A DNA stretch of 64,000 nucleotides from Mycolicibacterium aichiense (GCF_010726245.1 NZ_AP022561.1:1860001-1924000); one strand, 5' to 3'; positions 39,778-49,052 are shown, numbered from the stretch's first letter. A program made the numbers and translations. The notes: generated by a model from the sequence alone, not told the origin.

Positions 39778-39791
39778 GAGCTAATTAGCTC
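39778..39791. promoter_or_regulatory. 14-base perfect palindrome overlapping the promoter spacer
   Basis: GAGCTAATTAGCTC is a perfect palindrome immediately upstream of the TACTCT -10. Its centre is 26 bases from that of the 18-base palindrome. The surrounding 39780-39870 stretch is AT-rich compared with the rest of the window. Confidence 0.5.
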
Positions 39792-39870
39792 GCAAGGTCG
39801 TCAATTCGGCAATATCAGTGAATCGTTGATCTTTCCGATATCAAGTGGATAGCGCCGCGTTTGCGGTGGT

Positions 39871-40713
39871 TCATGCGGGGTAGTGGCTGAAGCCCCAGTC
39901 GAGCAGTTGAGCGGCCTGATTCCACAGATCGTCGTCGCCGTACATCTCCACCACGATCAGCCGGTGCCCGCCCCGTTGCGCCATGCCGACGTAGGTTTCG
40001 CGGGCCAGGTCGGTGTAGCCGCTCTTGCCGCCGATGAAGCCGGGGTAGCTGCGCAGCAGGCGATCCTGGTTCTTGATCTCCCGGTACCCCGACCGGTCGG
40101 GGAACTGCGCCGAGGTCTGATGGACGATCTGCACGAACAGGGGATAGCGCAACGCCTCCCGGTAGATCAACGCCAAATCGTGTGGCGTGGTGACCGACTC
40201 CCAGCCCGGCCCGTCCAGCCCTGACGGCGATCCGGCTCGGGTGCTGCGGGCGCCCAGTTGGTAGGCCTTCGCATTCATCTTCTGCACTGCAGCACGCTGT
40301 CCGCCGAGCATGTCGGCAAGCAGATTGGCGGCGTCGTTTCCCGACACCAGCAGCAGTCCGTCGAGCAGCTGGCGCGCGGTGTAGATCTGGCCGGGCACCA
40401 GCCCGACGCAGGAGCATTCGACGCCGGTGTTGGCCGCCGTCGCCCGGATCGCGGCGTTGGGCGCCAACGTGTCGAGCACGACCATCGCCAGCAGCGGCTT
40501 GATGGTGCTCGCCGGTGCGTGCGCGCTATAGGGTTCGCGGCTACCCAGAATCTGGCCGGTGTCGAGGTCGGCGACCAGCCAGGCCCGCGCCGGACCGTCG
40601 GGCGGAGCAGTCACCGCTCCGGCCGGCTGCGGGGTTGGCGCGGCCGCGGCCGGCGCCACCACCACCAGGGACATGGCGATGCCCAACATCGCGACGAATG
40701 GGCGGGCCGGCAT
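39871..40713 (-). CDS. D-alanyl-D-alanine carboxypeptidase, DacB paralogue with KSG motif
   Basis: Exported penicillin-binding protein (serine-type peptidase family S11) of 280 residues that would trim the terminal D-Ala of peptidoglycan stem peptides. Signal peptide (VAMLGIAMSLVVVAPAAAA). Active-site motifs: ASTIK (SxxK), SGND (SxN) and GGKSGYTD, where KSG replaces the usual KTG. Paired cysteines in VECSCVG. It is a paralogue of the gene at 41566-42441, with a secreted MPT63-like gene between. Confidence 0.9.
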   Translation of the reverse strand: MPARPFVAMLGIAMSLVVVAPAAAAPTPQPAGAVTAPPDGPARAWLVADLDTGQILGSREPYSAHAPASTIKPLLAMVVLDTLAPNAAIRATAANTGVECSCVGLVPGQIYTARQLLDGLLLVSGNDAANLLADMLGGQRAAVQKMNAKAYQLGARSTRAGSPSGLDGPGWESVTTPHDLALIYREALRYPLFVQIVHQTSAQFPDRSGYREIKNQDRLLRSYPGFIGGKSGYTDLARETYVGMAQRGGHRLIVVEMYGDDDLWNQAAQLLDWGFSHYPA

Positions 40714-40923
40714 GAGTGCCGACGCTAACCAGACTGCGCCTCGGCAACGACGCGGGCGAGTCTCGAATGCATTGCGATGACGGGCGATGCGTTTAACGCG
40801 TGGCGACGAGCATGGTGATCAATTCAGGAGATGCTGTTTTAAAGGGGACGCTGAGAGGTAGGTCACAGTAAAGTTTTCGCCACACACATGCGTGATGTGG
40901 CACTGAACAGCTGGGGAGAGACT

Positions 40924-41556
40924 GTGAAGATCGCGAAAATGGCCGGGGTGGCCGCCACCGTCGTCACATTGGGCATGGCCGGCGTCTGCGCCGCGCCGGC
41001 GTGGGCGACTGACAGCGTGCGGGTGTTCGGCGAGCAGGAAACCTTGAACGGGCCCAACGGCCTGCCGTACATCGGCTACGTCGTGGGCAAGCTCAAGCCG
41101 AGTTCGGATCCAGTGCCACACAACGGCACGTTGTATTCGGCCAAGCTGACGATCGACGGGATGGGCGGCAGCTACCCGCCGTTCATCGAGCGCTTCGGTG
41201 CCCGGGCTGAGTCCGGCGATTTCTACCCGTCCATCTGGGGGGCGTCGAACGGCGCAAAACTCTACTTCGATGTCGTGGGAGACATCCCCAATAGCGTTGT
41301 CTTCAACGACGGCACCCGCGACCTTCTGGCCTGGGTGCCGGGTGATCCGGGAAGCACCGCGGCGCCGGTCGTCGTCCCGGATTCCGATGAGAATTTCCAG
41401 GTCGCGCCGGACAACCAGGCCCCGGCCGGTGCTCCGCCGTCGGGAGACAACTCGGCGATCGTGGCAACCCCCAACGACCTGGCCACCTCGCCGTATCAGA
41501 TCACCGAAGGTGAGGCCGCGCAGCCCGGGTTCAACGGGGGCGGCGGACGGCGCTAA
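40924..41556 (+). CDS. Secreted MPT63-like (DUF1942) protein
   Basis: Protein of 210 residues with a signal peptide (VAATVVTLGMAGVCAAPAWA, cleavage near residue 30) and an Ig-like beta domain (SVRVFGEQETL, GYVVGKLKPSS, TLYSAKLTIDG, KLYFDVVGDIPNSVVFND) resembling MPT63/DUF1942, then a Pro/Gly-rich tail. Function unknown; family members are major culture-filtrate antigens. Start GTG 40924 has GGGGAGAG upstream. Bases 40714-40923 upstream contain GCGTT-T-AACGC (40787-40797) but no promoter I can assign. Confidence 0.75.
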   Translation: MKIAKMAGVAATVVTLGMAGVCAAPAWATDSVRVFGEQETLNGPNGLPYIGYVVGKLKPSSDPVPHNGTLYSAKLTIDGMGGSYPPFIERFGARAESGDFYPSIWGASNGAKLYFDVVGDIPNSVVFNDGTRDLLAWVPGDPGSTAAPVVVPDSDENFQVAPDNQAPAGAPPSGDNSAIVATPNDLATSPYQITEGEAAQPGFNGGGGRR

Positions 41557-41565
41557 CCGGGCGGA

Positions 41566-42441
41566 CTACAGGGCGGCGACGCTCTCGGACGGGTTCTGGG
41601 CGAAGCCCCAATCCAGCAGCGCCGCCGCCTGATCCCAGTACGTCGGGCCACCTTCGTGGATCAGCCCGTACATCATCGCGATCACCAGACGGCGGCCGCC
41701 ACGGTCGGCGGCACCGACGAACGTCTTGCGTGCGGCGTCGGTGAAGCCGGTCTTGCCGCCGATCGCGCCGGGATATCGGGCCAGCAGTTCGTCCTGATTC
41801 ACCAGTGCCTTATCGCCGGCGTCGCCGGGAAACATCGCCACCGGCTGGGCGGTGATCTGCGCGAAGACCGGGTTGGCCATCGCGGCGCGGAAGATCGCGG
41901 CGAGGTCATGCGGCGTGGTCCAGCCCGGGCCACCCGCCCCGTCCAGGCCGGACGGTGTGGTGGCGTGGGTGTTGGTCGCTCCGATCGCGAGGGCCTTGGC
42001 GTTCATCTTGTCGACCGCTTCCTGGTAGCCGCCGAGCATGTCGGCCAAGGTGTTCGCGGCGTCATTGCCCGACACCAGCAGCAGCCCGTCGAGCAGCTGA
42101 CGCGCGGTGTAGACGCGACCGGGTCGCACACCGGCGCAATTGCATTCGACCAGGGTGTCGGAGTTGCTGGCGACGACCGTCGCGTTCAGATCGGGCAGCT
42201 CGTCCAGAGCCGTCAGGGCCAGCAGTGTCTTGATCGTGCTGGCCGGCGGATGCGCGGTGTACATGTCACGACCGGCCAGTACCTGGCCGGTGTCCATGTC
42301 GGCCACGATCCACGCGGGCGCGGGTCCATCGGGGATCGGCACCGAGCCCGGTGGCTGATCGACGGTGTCCGCGTTGGCAATTCCTGCCGTCGCCGTCAAT
42401 ACCGTGAGCGCCGTCGTCAGGCCCGCGAGAAGTCTGCGCAT
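41566..42441 (-). CDS. dacB2: D-alanyl-D-alanine carboxypeptidase DacB2
   Basis: Exported S11 peptidase of 291 residues (Rv2911-like). Signal peptide ends near NADT; motifs ASTIK, SGND and GGKTGFTD (KTG intact), with cysteines in VECNCAG. It shares most of its sequence pattern with the paralogue at 39871-40713 (TARQLLDGLLLVSGNDAAN, KMNAKA, TTPHDLA, AALLDWGF). It ends 9 bases from the convergent MPT63-like gene. Confidence 0.93.
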   Translation of the reverse strand: MRRLLAGLTTALTVLTATAGIANADTVDQPPGSVPIPDGPAPAWIVADMDTGQVLAGRDMYTAHPPASTIKTLLALTALDELPDLNATVVASNSDTLVECNCAGVRPGRVYTARQLLDGLLLVSGNDAANTLADMLGGYQEAVDKMNAKALAIGATNTHATTPSGLDGAGGPGWTTPHDLAAIFRAAMANPVFAQITAQPVAMFPGDAGDKALVNQDELLARYPGAIGGKTGFTDAARKTFVGAADRGGRRLVIAMMYGLIHEGGPTYWDQAAALLDWGFAQNPSESVAAL

Positions 42442-42465
42442 GGGCCCTGAGCCTAACCCGCTCGG

Positions 42466-44100
42466 TCAGTAGACGTCGCGCACGTACCGATGGGCTTTGA
42501 TCAGCTCGTTGACGTAGGAGTGCGCGGCGGCGGCGTCCATGTCACCGGCCTCGGCGACGATCTCGTGCAGGGCTGCGTCGACGTCCTTGGCCATTCGCTC
42601 GGCGTCACCGCAGACATATAGATGCGCGCCGCCGTCGAGCCACGCGAACAACTCTCGCGCGTTGTCTTTCATGCGGTGCTGGACGTAGGTTTTCGGCCCG
42701 GCGCTTTCCCGCGAGAAGGCCAGGTCCAGTCGGGTCAGTGTGCCGGACTCGTGGAATCGCGTCAGCTCGTCGCCGTACAGGAAGTCGGTGTGGCGCCGCC
42801 GGTCGCCGAAGAACAGCCAGGATCTGCCCGGCGCAGCGGTCGCCTGGCGTTCATGCAGGAACGCGCGGAACGGCGCGATGCCGGTTCCCGGCCCGACCAT
42901 GATGATCGGTACATCCGGGGCCGGCAGCCGGAAATTGTGGTTGGGCCGCAGGTGAATTCGCACCGACTGCCCACTGGAGACCTTGTCGGCCAGAAATGTG
43001 GAAGCCACGCCGCCGCGGGCGCGATCTCGGCAGTGGTAGCGCACGGTCGCCACCGTCAGGTGCAGCCGGTCCGGATGGGCCAACGGACTCGAGGCGATCG
43101 AATAGTCGCGAAACTGTAAGGGCCGCAACGTTTCCAGTACCTCGTCTGGCTCCAGATCGGCAAGGTCGAGCAGGTCGAGCACGTCGCGGCCGTACAGCCA
43201 CGACGACACCACCGCGGGATCGGGGGAGCGCAACGCCGCGGCGGCCTCGGTGTCGCCGGTGCGAGCGGCGACCAGCGCCTGCAATGCCCGTGAGGGCGAG
43301 CAGATGTCGAGGTCGGTGGCGAGCAGTTCGCCCAGGGGCCGATCGCTGCCCGCGGCGACGTAGGTGCCGTCGACGCCGAGCTTGGCCAGCACGGCCTCGA
43401 CGAGCACGGGATTGTTGACCGGATGCACGGCCACCGAATCGCCGGCCTGATACGTGATGCCGGAGTCCGCGAGATCCAGCTCGATATGGCGGACTTCCTT
43501 GTCGGACTCCGGCGCCGTCAGCAGCCGGTTCACCAGGGCGGTCGAGGTGAAGGGATTGGCGTCGGTCCACGGGGTGGCTTCATGACGGCGGTGCGGCGCC
43601 GCCTTGGGGGCAGGGGGTTCTCCGGAGGCGGGTGCCGCGGCGGCCGCCTCGATGAGGATCTTGGCGATGTCGGCGATCCACTCGCGAGCGTCGCCCTCCC
43701 GGTAGCAGTCGTATTCGGCACGCTCGGACAGCGCATGAGCGCCCAGTTCGGCGAGGCGGGCATCGATGATCCGGCCGGCGTTGCAGAACAGGTCGTAGGA
43801 GCTGTCGCCCAGCGCCAGGACCGCATAGCCGAGGCCGTCGAGCCGGGTGTCGGAAGCCGCCAGCTCCTCCCAGAACACGGTGCCGTTGTCGGGGACCTCG
43901 CCCTCGCCGAACGTCGACGCCACCACGACGATGTGGGTCGCGGCCCGGACCTCGTCGAGGGCGACGTCGTTCAGCTCGGTTTCGGTGGCGTCGATCCCGG
44001 CTTCTTTCATCGCGTCGGCCAGCTGCATGGCGATGTACTCGGCGGTGCCCATGTCGCTGGCGTAGCCGATGATCAGCGAGAAACCGGGTCGCTCCAGCAC
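42466..44100 (-). CDS. Diflavin reductase (CysJ/cytochrome P450 reductase type), IdeR box upstream
   Basis: Protein of 544 residues: an N-terminal flavodoxin (FMN) domain (IIGYASDMGTAEYIA, ASTFGEGEVPDNG, LALGDSSYDLFC), a linker, a FAD-binding domain with helical insert (FRDYSIASSP, RGGVASTFLA), and an NADPH domain (MVGPGTGIAPFRAFL, FFGDRRRHTDFLYGDEL, YVCGDAERMAKDV) ending in RDVY. It transfers electrons from NADPH through FAD and FMN to an unknown partner; no sulfite reductase haemoprotein or P450 gene is nearby. The IdeR-type iron box just before the start suggests a role in iron starvation, for example ferric-siderophore reduction (inference). Confidence 0.88.
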   Translation of the reverse strand: MLERPGFSLIIGYASDMGTAEYIAMQLADAMKEAGIDATETELNDVALDEVRAATHIVVVASTFGEGEVPDNGTVFWEELAASDTRLDGLGYAVLALGDSSYDLFCNAGRIIDARLAELGAHALSERAEYDCYREGDAREWIADIAKILIEAAAAAPASGEPPAPKAAPHRRHEATPWTDANPFTSTALVNRLLTAPESDKEVRHIELDLADSGITYQAGDSVAVHPVNNPVLVEAVLAKLGVDGTYVAAGSDRPLGELLATDLDICSPSRALQALVAARTGDTEAAAALRSPDPAVVSSWLYGRDVLDLLDLADLEPDEVLETLRPLQFRDYSIASSPLAHPDRLHLTVATVRYHCRDRARGGVASTFLADKVSSGQSVRIHLRPNHNFRLPAPDVPIIMVGPGTGIAPFRAFLHERQATAAPGRSWLFFGDRRRHTDFLYGDELTRFHESGTLTRLDLAFSRESAGPKTYVQHRMKDNARELFAWLDGGAHLYVCGDAERMAKDVDAALHEIVAEAGDMDAAAAHSYVNELIKAHRYVRDVY

Positions 44101-44116
44101 ACCTGCTCCGATCTGA

Positions 44117-44135
44117 TTTGGTTAGGCAAACCTTA
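44117..44135. promoter_or_regulatory. IdeR-type iron box
   Basis: TTTGGTTAGGCAAACCTTA matches the mycobacterial IdeR consensus TTAGGTTAGGCTAACCTAA at 16 of 19 positions, by hand comparison. It lies 17 bases upstream of the diflavin reductase ATG, so IdeR-Fe(II) would repress that gene. The divergent SnoaL-like gene starts 68 bases away on the other side. Confidence 0.68.
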
Positions 44136-44202
44136 GTAGAAAGTGTCCCGCAGGTGTGGACCACGTCCGCCGCGCCCGCCGATCAGGTGTTGAATCACGC
44201 GC

Positions 44203-44619
44203 ATGCTGAGCCTTGAAGAGATGTCGGATCGGATGGAGATCCAGCAGCTGCTGGTCGACTACTCGACGGCGATCGACAGCCGCCGCTTCGACGACCTCGA
44301 TCGCGTATTCACCCCGGACGCCCACATCGACTACACCGAACTGGGCGGGATCGCGGGCGCCTTCCCCGAGGTCAAGGCGTGGCTGGCCGAGGTGTTGCCG
44401 AATTTCCCGGCCTACTTCCACATGCTCGGGAACTTCGACATCCGCCTCGACGGCGACACCGCGACCTCGCGGACCATCCTGTTCAACCCGATGGCGCTCG
44501 GCGACGACGGCCAGATCATGTTCTGCGGGCTCTGGTATGACGACGCGTTCGTGCGTACCCCCGACGGCTGGCGGATGACGCGGCGCGTCGAGCAGAAGTG
44601 CATCCAGAAGGTCGTCTGA
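44203..44619 (+). CDS. SnoaL-like (NTF2 fold) domain protein
   Basis: Protein of 138 residues with the cone-shaped SnoaL/ketosteroid isomerase-like fold: QQLLVDYSTAIDSRRFDDLDRVFTPDAHIDY at the start and a strand-rich second half ending RMTRRVEQKC. It resembles Rv2910c beside rpsP. Possible isomerase, dehydratase or hydrolase; no catalytic set can be assigned. ATG 44203 (44221 is an alternative). Confidence 0.8.
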   Translation: MLSLEEMSDRMEIQQLLVDYSTAIDSRRFDDLDRVFTPDAHIDYTELGGIAGAFPEVKAWLAEVLPNFPAYFHMLGNFDIRLDGDTATSRTILFNPMALGDDGQIMFCGLWYDDAFVRTPDGWRMTRRVEQKCIQKVV

Positions 44620-44664
44620 TCCGGCCTGCGTCAGGTCGCGCGATTAACACCTGACCAGGGCCGT

Positions 44665-44674
44665 CTGGCACAAT
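44665..44674 (+). promoter_or_regulatory. CTGGCACAAT promoter-like element before rpsP
   Basis: Same ten bases as before yceD and rplS. Transcription would start near 44681, giving a leader of about 120 bases before rpsP. The gap 44620-44802 holds nothing else I recognise. Confidence 0.45.
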
Positions 44675-44802
44675 CGGTGGCTGTCCGACCGCGGCTTCCG
44701 TTATGGATGGGCCGCCGGCTGGTCACGCACGCGAGGCAAAACCGGATCCGGCAATCCGCCGGCATCGCTGAATTGCAGCGTGATACCCACAGGAGTTAGT
44801 TC

Positions 44803-45279
44803 ATGGCTGTCAAGATCAAGCTCACCCGGCTTGGCAAGATCCGCAACCCCCAGTACCGCATCGCTGTCGCCGACGCGCGCACCCGCCGCGACGGCCGCTC
44901 GATCGAGGTCATCGGCCGCTACCACCCCAAGGAAGAGCCGAGCCTGATCGAGATCGACTCCGAGCGCGCTCAGTACTGGCTGTCGGTCGGCGCCCAGCCC
45001 ACCGAGCCGGTTCTCAACCTGCTGAAGATCACCGGCGACTGGCAGAAGTTCAAGGGCCTGCCCGGTGCCGAGGGCACGCTGAAGGTCAAGGAGCCCAAGC
45101 CCAGCAAGCTGGACCTGTTCAACGCCGCCCTGGCCGAGGCCGACGGCGCGCCGGGTGGCGAGGCCACCCAGGCCAAGAAGAAGAAGGCCCCGGCCAAGAA
45201 GGCTGACGCCGCCGAGGCCGAGCCCGCCGCTGAGCCGGCCGCCGAGGCTGCCGAGTCCACTGAGACCGCCGCAGAATGA
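44803..45279 (+). CDS. rpsP: 30S ribosomal protein S16
   Basis: S16 of 158 residues: core [37 protein letters not shown], then a C-terminal extension rich in Ala, Lys and Glu ([18 protein letters not shown]) typical of mycobacteria. AGGAG lies ahead of the ATG. First gene of the rpsP-KH-rimM-trmD operon; its stop overlaps the KH gene start (ATGA at 45276-45279). Confidence 0.97.
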   Translation: MAVKIKLTRLGKIRNPQYRIAVADARTRRDGRSIEVIGRYHPKEEPSLIEIDSERAQYWLSVGAQPTEPVLNLLKITGDWQKFKGLPGAEGTLKVKEPKPSKLDLFNAALAEADGAPGGEATQAKKKKAPAKKADAAEAEPAAEPAAEAAESTETAAE

Positions 45280-45518
45280 GTTCGGTCGTCGTCGACGCCG
45301 TGGAGCATCTGGTCCGCGGGATCGTCGACAATCCCGACGACGTCCGCGTCGACATGGTCACCAACCGGCGGGGACGCACGGTTGAGGTTCACGTCCACCC
45401 CGAGGACCTCGGCAAGGTGATCGGCCGCGGCGGTCGCACCGCGACTGCGTTGCGCACCCTGGTCGCCGGTATCGGTGGCCGAGGGATCCGCGTCGACGTG
45501 GTGGACACCGACCAGTAG
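45276..45518 (+). CDS. KH domain RNA-binding protein (KhpA-like)
   Basis: RNA-binding protein of 80 residues, a single type II KH domain with [23 protein letters not shown] (GxxG loop GRGG). In M. tuberculosis it is Rv2908c; KhpA-type proteins bind many RNAs and are linked to ribosome and cell-division control. Coupled to rpsP by a 4-base overlap. Confidence 0.95.
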   Translation: MSSVVVDAVEHLVRGIVDNPDDVRVDMVTNRRGRTVEVHVHPEDLGKVIGRGGRTATALRTLVAGIGGRGIRVDVVDTDQ

Positions 45519-45523
45519 CGACC

Positions 45524-46054
45524 ATGGAACTCGTCGCCGGGCGGGTGGCCAAGGCTCACGGCATCACCGGGGAACTGGTGGTCGACGTCCGCACCGATGA
45601 CCCCGAAGAGCGGTTCGCGGTCGGAAACCGGTTGCGGCTGCGGCCATCTCGCGGTGACGGCGGCCAAGACGTCGTCGTCGAGTCGGCCCGGCCGCACGGC
45701 GGGCGTCTGCTGGTACGGCTGCGCGGGGTCTCCGACCGCACTGCCGCCGACGCATTGCGCGGCCACCTGTTCGTCGTCGACTCCGCGGAACTGCCTCCCA
45801 TCGATGATCCCGACGAGTTCTACGACCATCAGCTCGAAGGGCTGACGGTACGGACCGTGGACGGCCGCGTCGTCGGCTCGATCGCCGAGGTGCTGCACAC
45901 CGCAGGCGCGGAACTGCTGGCGGTGCGCGGAGCCGACGGTACCGAAGTCCTGGTGCCGTTCGTCGGAGCGATCGTGGTGTCGGTGTCGCTGGCCGACGGG
46001 ATCGTCGAAATCGATCCTCCCGAAGGGCTTTTGGATCTGGACGGCTTGGACTGA
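45524..46054 (+). CDS. rimM: 16S rRNA processing protein RimM
   Basis: Maturation factor for the 30S head, binding S19, 176 residues. N-terminal beta barrel ([20 protein letters not shown]) and C-terminal PRC-barrel ([30 protein letters not shown]). It starts 5 bases after the KH gene and precedes trmD. Confidence 0.96.
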   Translation: MELVAGRVAKAHGITGELVVDVRTDDPEERFAVGNRLRLRPSRGDGGQDVVVESARPHGGRLLVRLRGVSDRTAADALRGHLFVVDSAELPPIDDPDEFYDHQLEGLTVRTVDGRVVGSIAEVLHTAGAELLAVRGADGTEVLVPFVGAIVVSVSLADGIVEIDPPEGLLDLDGLD

Positions 46055-46065
46055 GATGCGCAGCA

Positions 46066-46770
46066 ATGAAGGTTGACGTCATCTCGATCTTCCCCGAGTA
46101 TCTCGACCCGGTACGACAGTCGTTGCCCGGCAAGGCCATCGAGTCCGGCATCGTGGACTTCGCCGTGCACGATCTGCGTCGCTGGACCCACGATGTCCAC
46201 CACTCGGTGGACGACGCCCCGTACGGCGGCGGCCCCGGCATGGTGATGAAAGCCCCGGTCTGGGGTGAGGCGCTCGACGAGATCTGTACCGAGGACACCG
46301 TTCTCGTGATCCCGACGCCGGCAGGACGGCTGTTCACCCAGAACGACGCCCAAGCCTGGACGGCACAGCGGCATCTGGTTTTCGCCTGCGGCCGTTATGA
46401 AGGCATCGACCAGCGGGTCGCCGAGGACGCACGGCGGCGGATGCGGGTCGAGGAGGTCTCGATCGGGGACTACGTGCTGGCCGGTGGTGAGGTCGCGGCG
46501 CTGGTGATGATCGAGGCGGTGGTCCGGTTGCTACCCAACGTGATGGGCAATCCGCGCTCGCACCAGGATGATTCGCACTCGCCGGAAAAGGACGGACTGC
46601 TCGAAGGTCCGAGCTACACGCGTCCGCCCACCTGGCGCGGGCTGCCCGTCCCGGACGTACTGCTTTCCGGAGACCACGCCAAAGTGGCGGCATGGCGTCG
46701 CGAGCAGGCACTGCAGCGGACGCGCGAGCGCAGGCCGGACCTGCTCGGTGGCTCGGGGATCGGTGACTGA
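46066..46770 (+). CDS. trmD: tRNA (guanine37-N1)-methyltransferase
   Basis: SPOUT methyltransferase of 234 residues that makes m1G37 in tRNA and prevents frameshifting. Motifs: [51 protein letters not shown] (trefoil-knot SAM site) and the C-terminal [21 protein letters not shown]. Full length. Last gene of the rpsP operon. Confidence 0.97.
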   Translation: MKVDVISIFPEYLDPVRQSLPGKAIESGIVDFAVHDLRRWTHDVHHSVDDAPYGGGPGMVMKAPVWGEALDEICTEDTVLVIPTPAGRLFTQNDAQAWTAQRHLVFACGRYEGIDQRVAEDARRRMRVEEVSIGDYVLAGGEVAALVMIEAVVRLLPNVMGNPRSHQDDSHSPEKDGLLEGPSYTRPPTWRGLPVPDVLLSGDHAKVAAWRREQALQRTRERRPDLLGGSGIGD

Positions 46771-46823
46771 GAGCACGGCGCGGCGCAGCTTAGCCACGGT
46801 CGCGGAGGGGTATTGAGGACAGC

Positions 46824-49052
46824 GTGACACGTCCATCCAGCGGCGCTCCGCCAGCACCGGCGGCCGCGCAGGTGACGGGCCGGCAGCGCAACTTCGTCTT
46901 CCTCGCTGTGGTGCTCGGCATGCTGCTGGCCGCGCTCGACCAGACCATCGTCGCGACCGCACTGCCCACCGTCGTCGCCGACCTCGGCGGAGCCGGCCAC
47001 CAGTCGTGGGTCGTCACCAGTTACCTGCTGGCGTCGACGATCGTGACCGCGGTCGTCGGCAAGCTCGGCGACACCTTCGGCCGCAAACCGGTTTTCCAGG
47101 CCGCCGTGCTGTTCTTCCTGGCCGGCTCGGTGCTGTGCGGCCTGGCCGGGTCGATGTCGATGCTGGTCGCCTCTCGCGCGCTGCAGGGCATCGGCGGCGG
47201 CGCGATCACCGTGACCGCGGTCGCGGTCATCGGCGAAGTGATCCCGCTACGCGAACGCGGCCGCTACCAGGGCGCGCTGGGCGCGGTGTTCGGCGTCACC
47301 ACCGTTGTGGGCCCGCTGTTGGGCGGCCTGTTCACCGACCACCTCGGGTGGCGGTGGGCGTTCTGGGTCAACGTGCCGGTCGCGGTGGTGGTGCTCGCGG
47401 TGGCGGCGGTGGCGATTCCGGCGCTGGGCCGGACCTCCCGACCGGTCATCGACTATCCCGGCATCGTGCTGGTGGGTCTCGGCGCGGCCGGTCTGACCCT
47501 GGCCACCAGCTGGGGTGGCACCACGTATCCGTGGGGTTCGCCGACGATCATCGGACTGTTCGTCGGCTCGGTGGCGATCCTGGTTGCCTTCGTGTTCGTC
47601 GAAATGCGGGCGGCCGAACCGATTCTGCCGATCCGGCTGTTCGCCGACCCGGTGTTCACGGTGTGCTGCGTGCTGTCGTTCGTCGTGGGATTCGCGATGC
47701 TCGGGGCGCTGACGTTCCTGCCGACCTACATGCAGTTCGTCGACGGGGTGTCTGCCACCGTGTCCGGCCTGCACACCCTGCCGATGGTTGCCGGTCTGCT
47801 GGCCACGTCGCTGACCTCTGGTGTGATCGTCGGACGCACCGGGCGCTACAAGATCTTCCCGATTGTGGGCACCGCGACCATGGCGGTCGGGTTCATCCTG
47901 CTGTCGCTGATGGATGCGCACACCTCGACGCTCGTGCAATCGCTGGACCTGCTGGTCCTCGGCGCCGGGATCGGGCTGAGCATGCAGGTGCTGATCCTGA
48001 CCGTGCAGAACACCGTCGACTTCACCGACCTGGGTGTGGCCACCTCGGGAGTCACCTTCTTCCGCACCATCGGCAGTTCGTTCGGCGCCGCGATCTTCGG
48101 CTCGCTGTTCAGTAACTTCCTGGCCGACCGGCTGCCGGCGGCCTTGGCCACCAGCGGTGCCTCGCCCGAGGTCGCGCAGTCACCGCAGGCGCTGCACAAG
48201 CTCTCGCCCGCAGCGGCTGCCCCGATCGTCGACGCTTACGCCGACTCGCTGAGCAAGGTGTTCCTGTTCGCGGCGCCGGTGGCGATCGTCGGGTTCGTTC
48301 TGGCGTTGTTCCTCAAACAGGTGCCGCTGCGCGACGCGGCCGCCACCGGCAGCACCGACCTCGGCGAGGGCTTCGGTATGCCGACCACCGAACCAGCCGA
48401 GAAGGTGCTGGAAGTGGCTGTCAGCCGATTGCTGCGCGAGAGCCGCGGCCAGCACCTGCCTGCCCTGGCACGCGCGGGCGGCACTCGTCTCGACGTTCCG
48501 CTGATGTGGGCCGCGTTGCGGATCTACCGGCACGCGCAGGTGGCAGGCACGGCGGATCTGAGCGCCGTCGCCGCCCACCACCGGGTCCCGGTCGAGATCC
48601 TGGAGCCGACGTTCGACCGGCTGGTGGCCAACGGCTACGCCCAGCGCAGCGGCGATCAGCTGTGGCTCACCCCGGCCGGCGCCGCGGAGGTGAACCATGC
48701 TCGCAACATGCTCGCGGGCTGGATCACCGACACCCTCACCCGGTCGCCCGCCTTCGAAGGCCGGCCCGACCGCATGCAGGTGCAGGGCGCGATCGAGCGG
48801 ATCGCCCGCAGAGTGCTGGAACAGAACGACGACGAGAGCGCTCAGGCCACCCGTCCGCTGGTGCTCGGTCCCCGACGCGCCGCCAGCCCGACGGCGCCGA
48901 CGACGCGGCTCGCCAGCCCGATGGCGAACAACGCCGCCGTGGCCGCGACCGTGGGCAACGCGACCGTGGGCAATGAGCCGACCCGGCCCTTCCGGGCTCG
49001 CGCCGAATTCCGTCAGCCCCCGCAGCCGCCGCCGGGACCGCCGCGTCGCTGA
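46824..49052 (+). CDS. DHA2-family MFS drug transporter with C-terminal cytoplasmic domain
   Basis: Protein of 742 residues. Residues about 20-510 form a 14-helix EmrB/QacA-type proton-coupled exporter: LDQTIVATALPTVVADL (motif D1), GKLGDTFGRKPVF (motif A), GAVFGVTTVVGPLLGG (motif C). A cytoplasmic tail of about 230 residues follows, with a winged-helix-like region (VPVEILEPTFDRLVANGYAQRSGDQLWLTPAG) and an Ala/Pro-rich end. Substrates unknown; relatives in M. tuberculosis (Rv1877-like) have such tails. It stands alone between trmD and the LppW-like gene. Confidence 0.88.
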   Translation: MTRPSSGAPPAPAAAQVTGRQRNFVFLAVVLGMLLAALDQTIVATALPTVVADLGGAGHQSWVVTSYLLASTIVTAVVGKLGDTFGRKPVFQAAVLFFLAGSVLCGLAGSMSMLVASRALQGIGGGAITVTAVAVIGEVIPLRERGRYQGALGAVFGVTTVVGPLLGGLFTDHLGWRWAFWVNVPVAVVVLAVAAVAIPALGRTSRPVIDYPGIVLVGLGAAGLTLATSWGGTTYPWGSPTIIGLFVGSVAILVAFVFVEMRAAEPILPIRLFADPVFTVCCVLSFVVGFAMLGALTFLPTYMQFVDGVSATVSGLHTLPMVAGLLATSLTSGVIVGRTGRYKIFPIVGTATMAVGFILLSLMDAHTSTLVQSLDLLVLGAGIGLSMQVLILTVQNTVDFTDLGVATSGVTFFRTIGSSFGAAIFGSLFSNFLADRLPAALATSGASPEVAQSPQALHKLSPAAAAPIVDAYADSLSKVFLFAAPVAIVGFVLALFLKQVPLRDAAATGSTDLGEGFGMPTTEPAEKVLEVAVSRLLRESRGQHLPALARAGGTRLDVPLMWAALRIYRHAQVAGTADLSAVAAHHRVPVEILEPTFDRLVANGYAQRSGDQLWLTPAGAAEVNHARNMLAGWITDTLTRSPAFEGRPDRMQVQGAIERIARRVLEQNDDESAQATRPLVLGPRRAASPTAPTTRLASPMANNAAVAATVGNATVGNEPTRPFRARAEFRQPPQPPPGPPRR

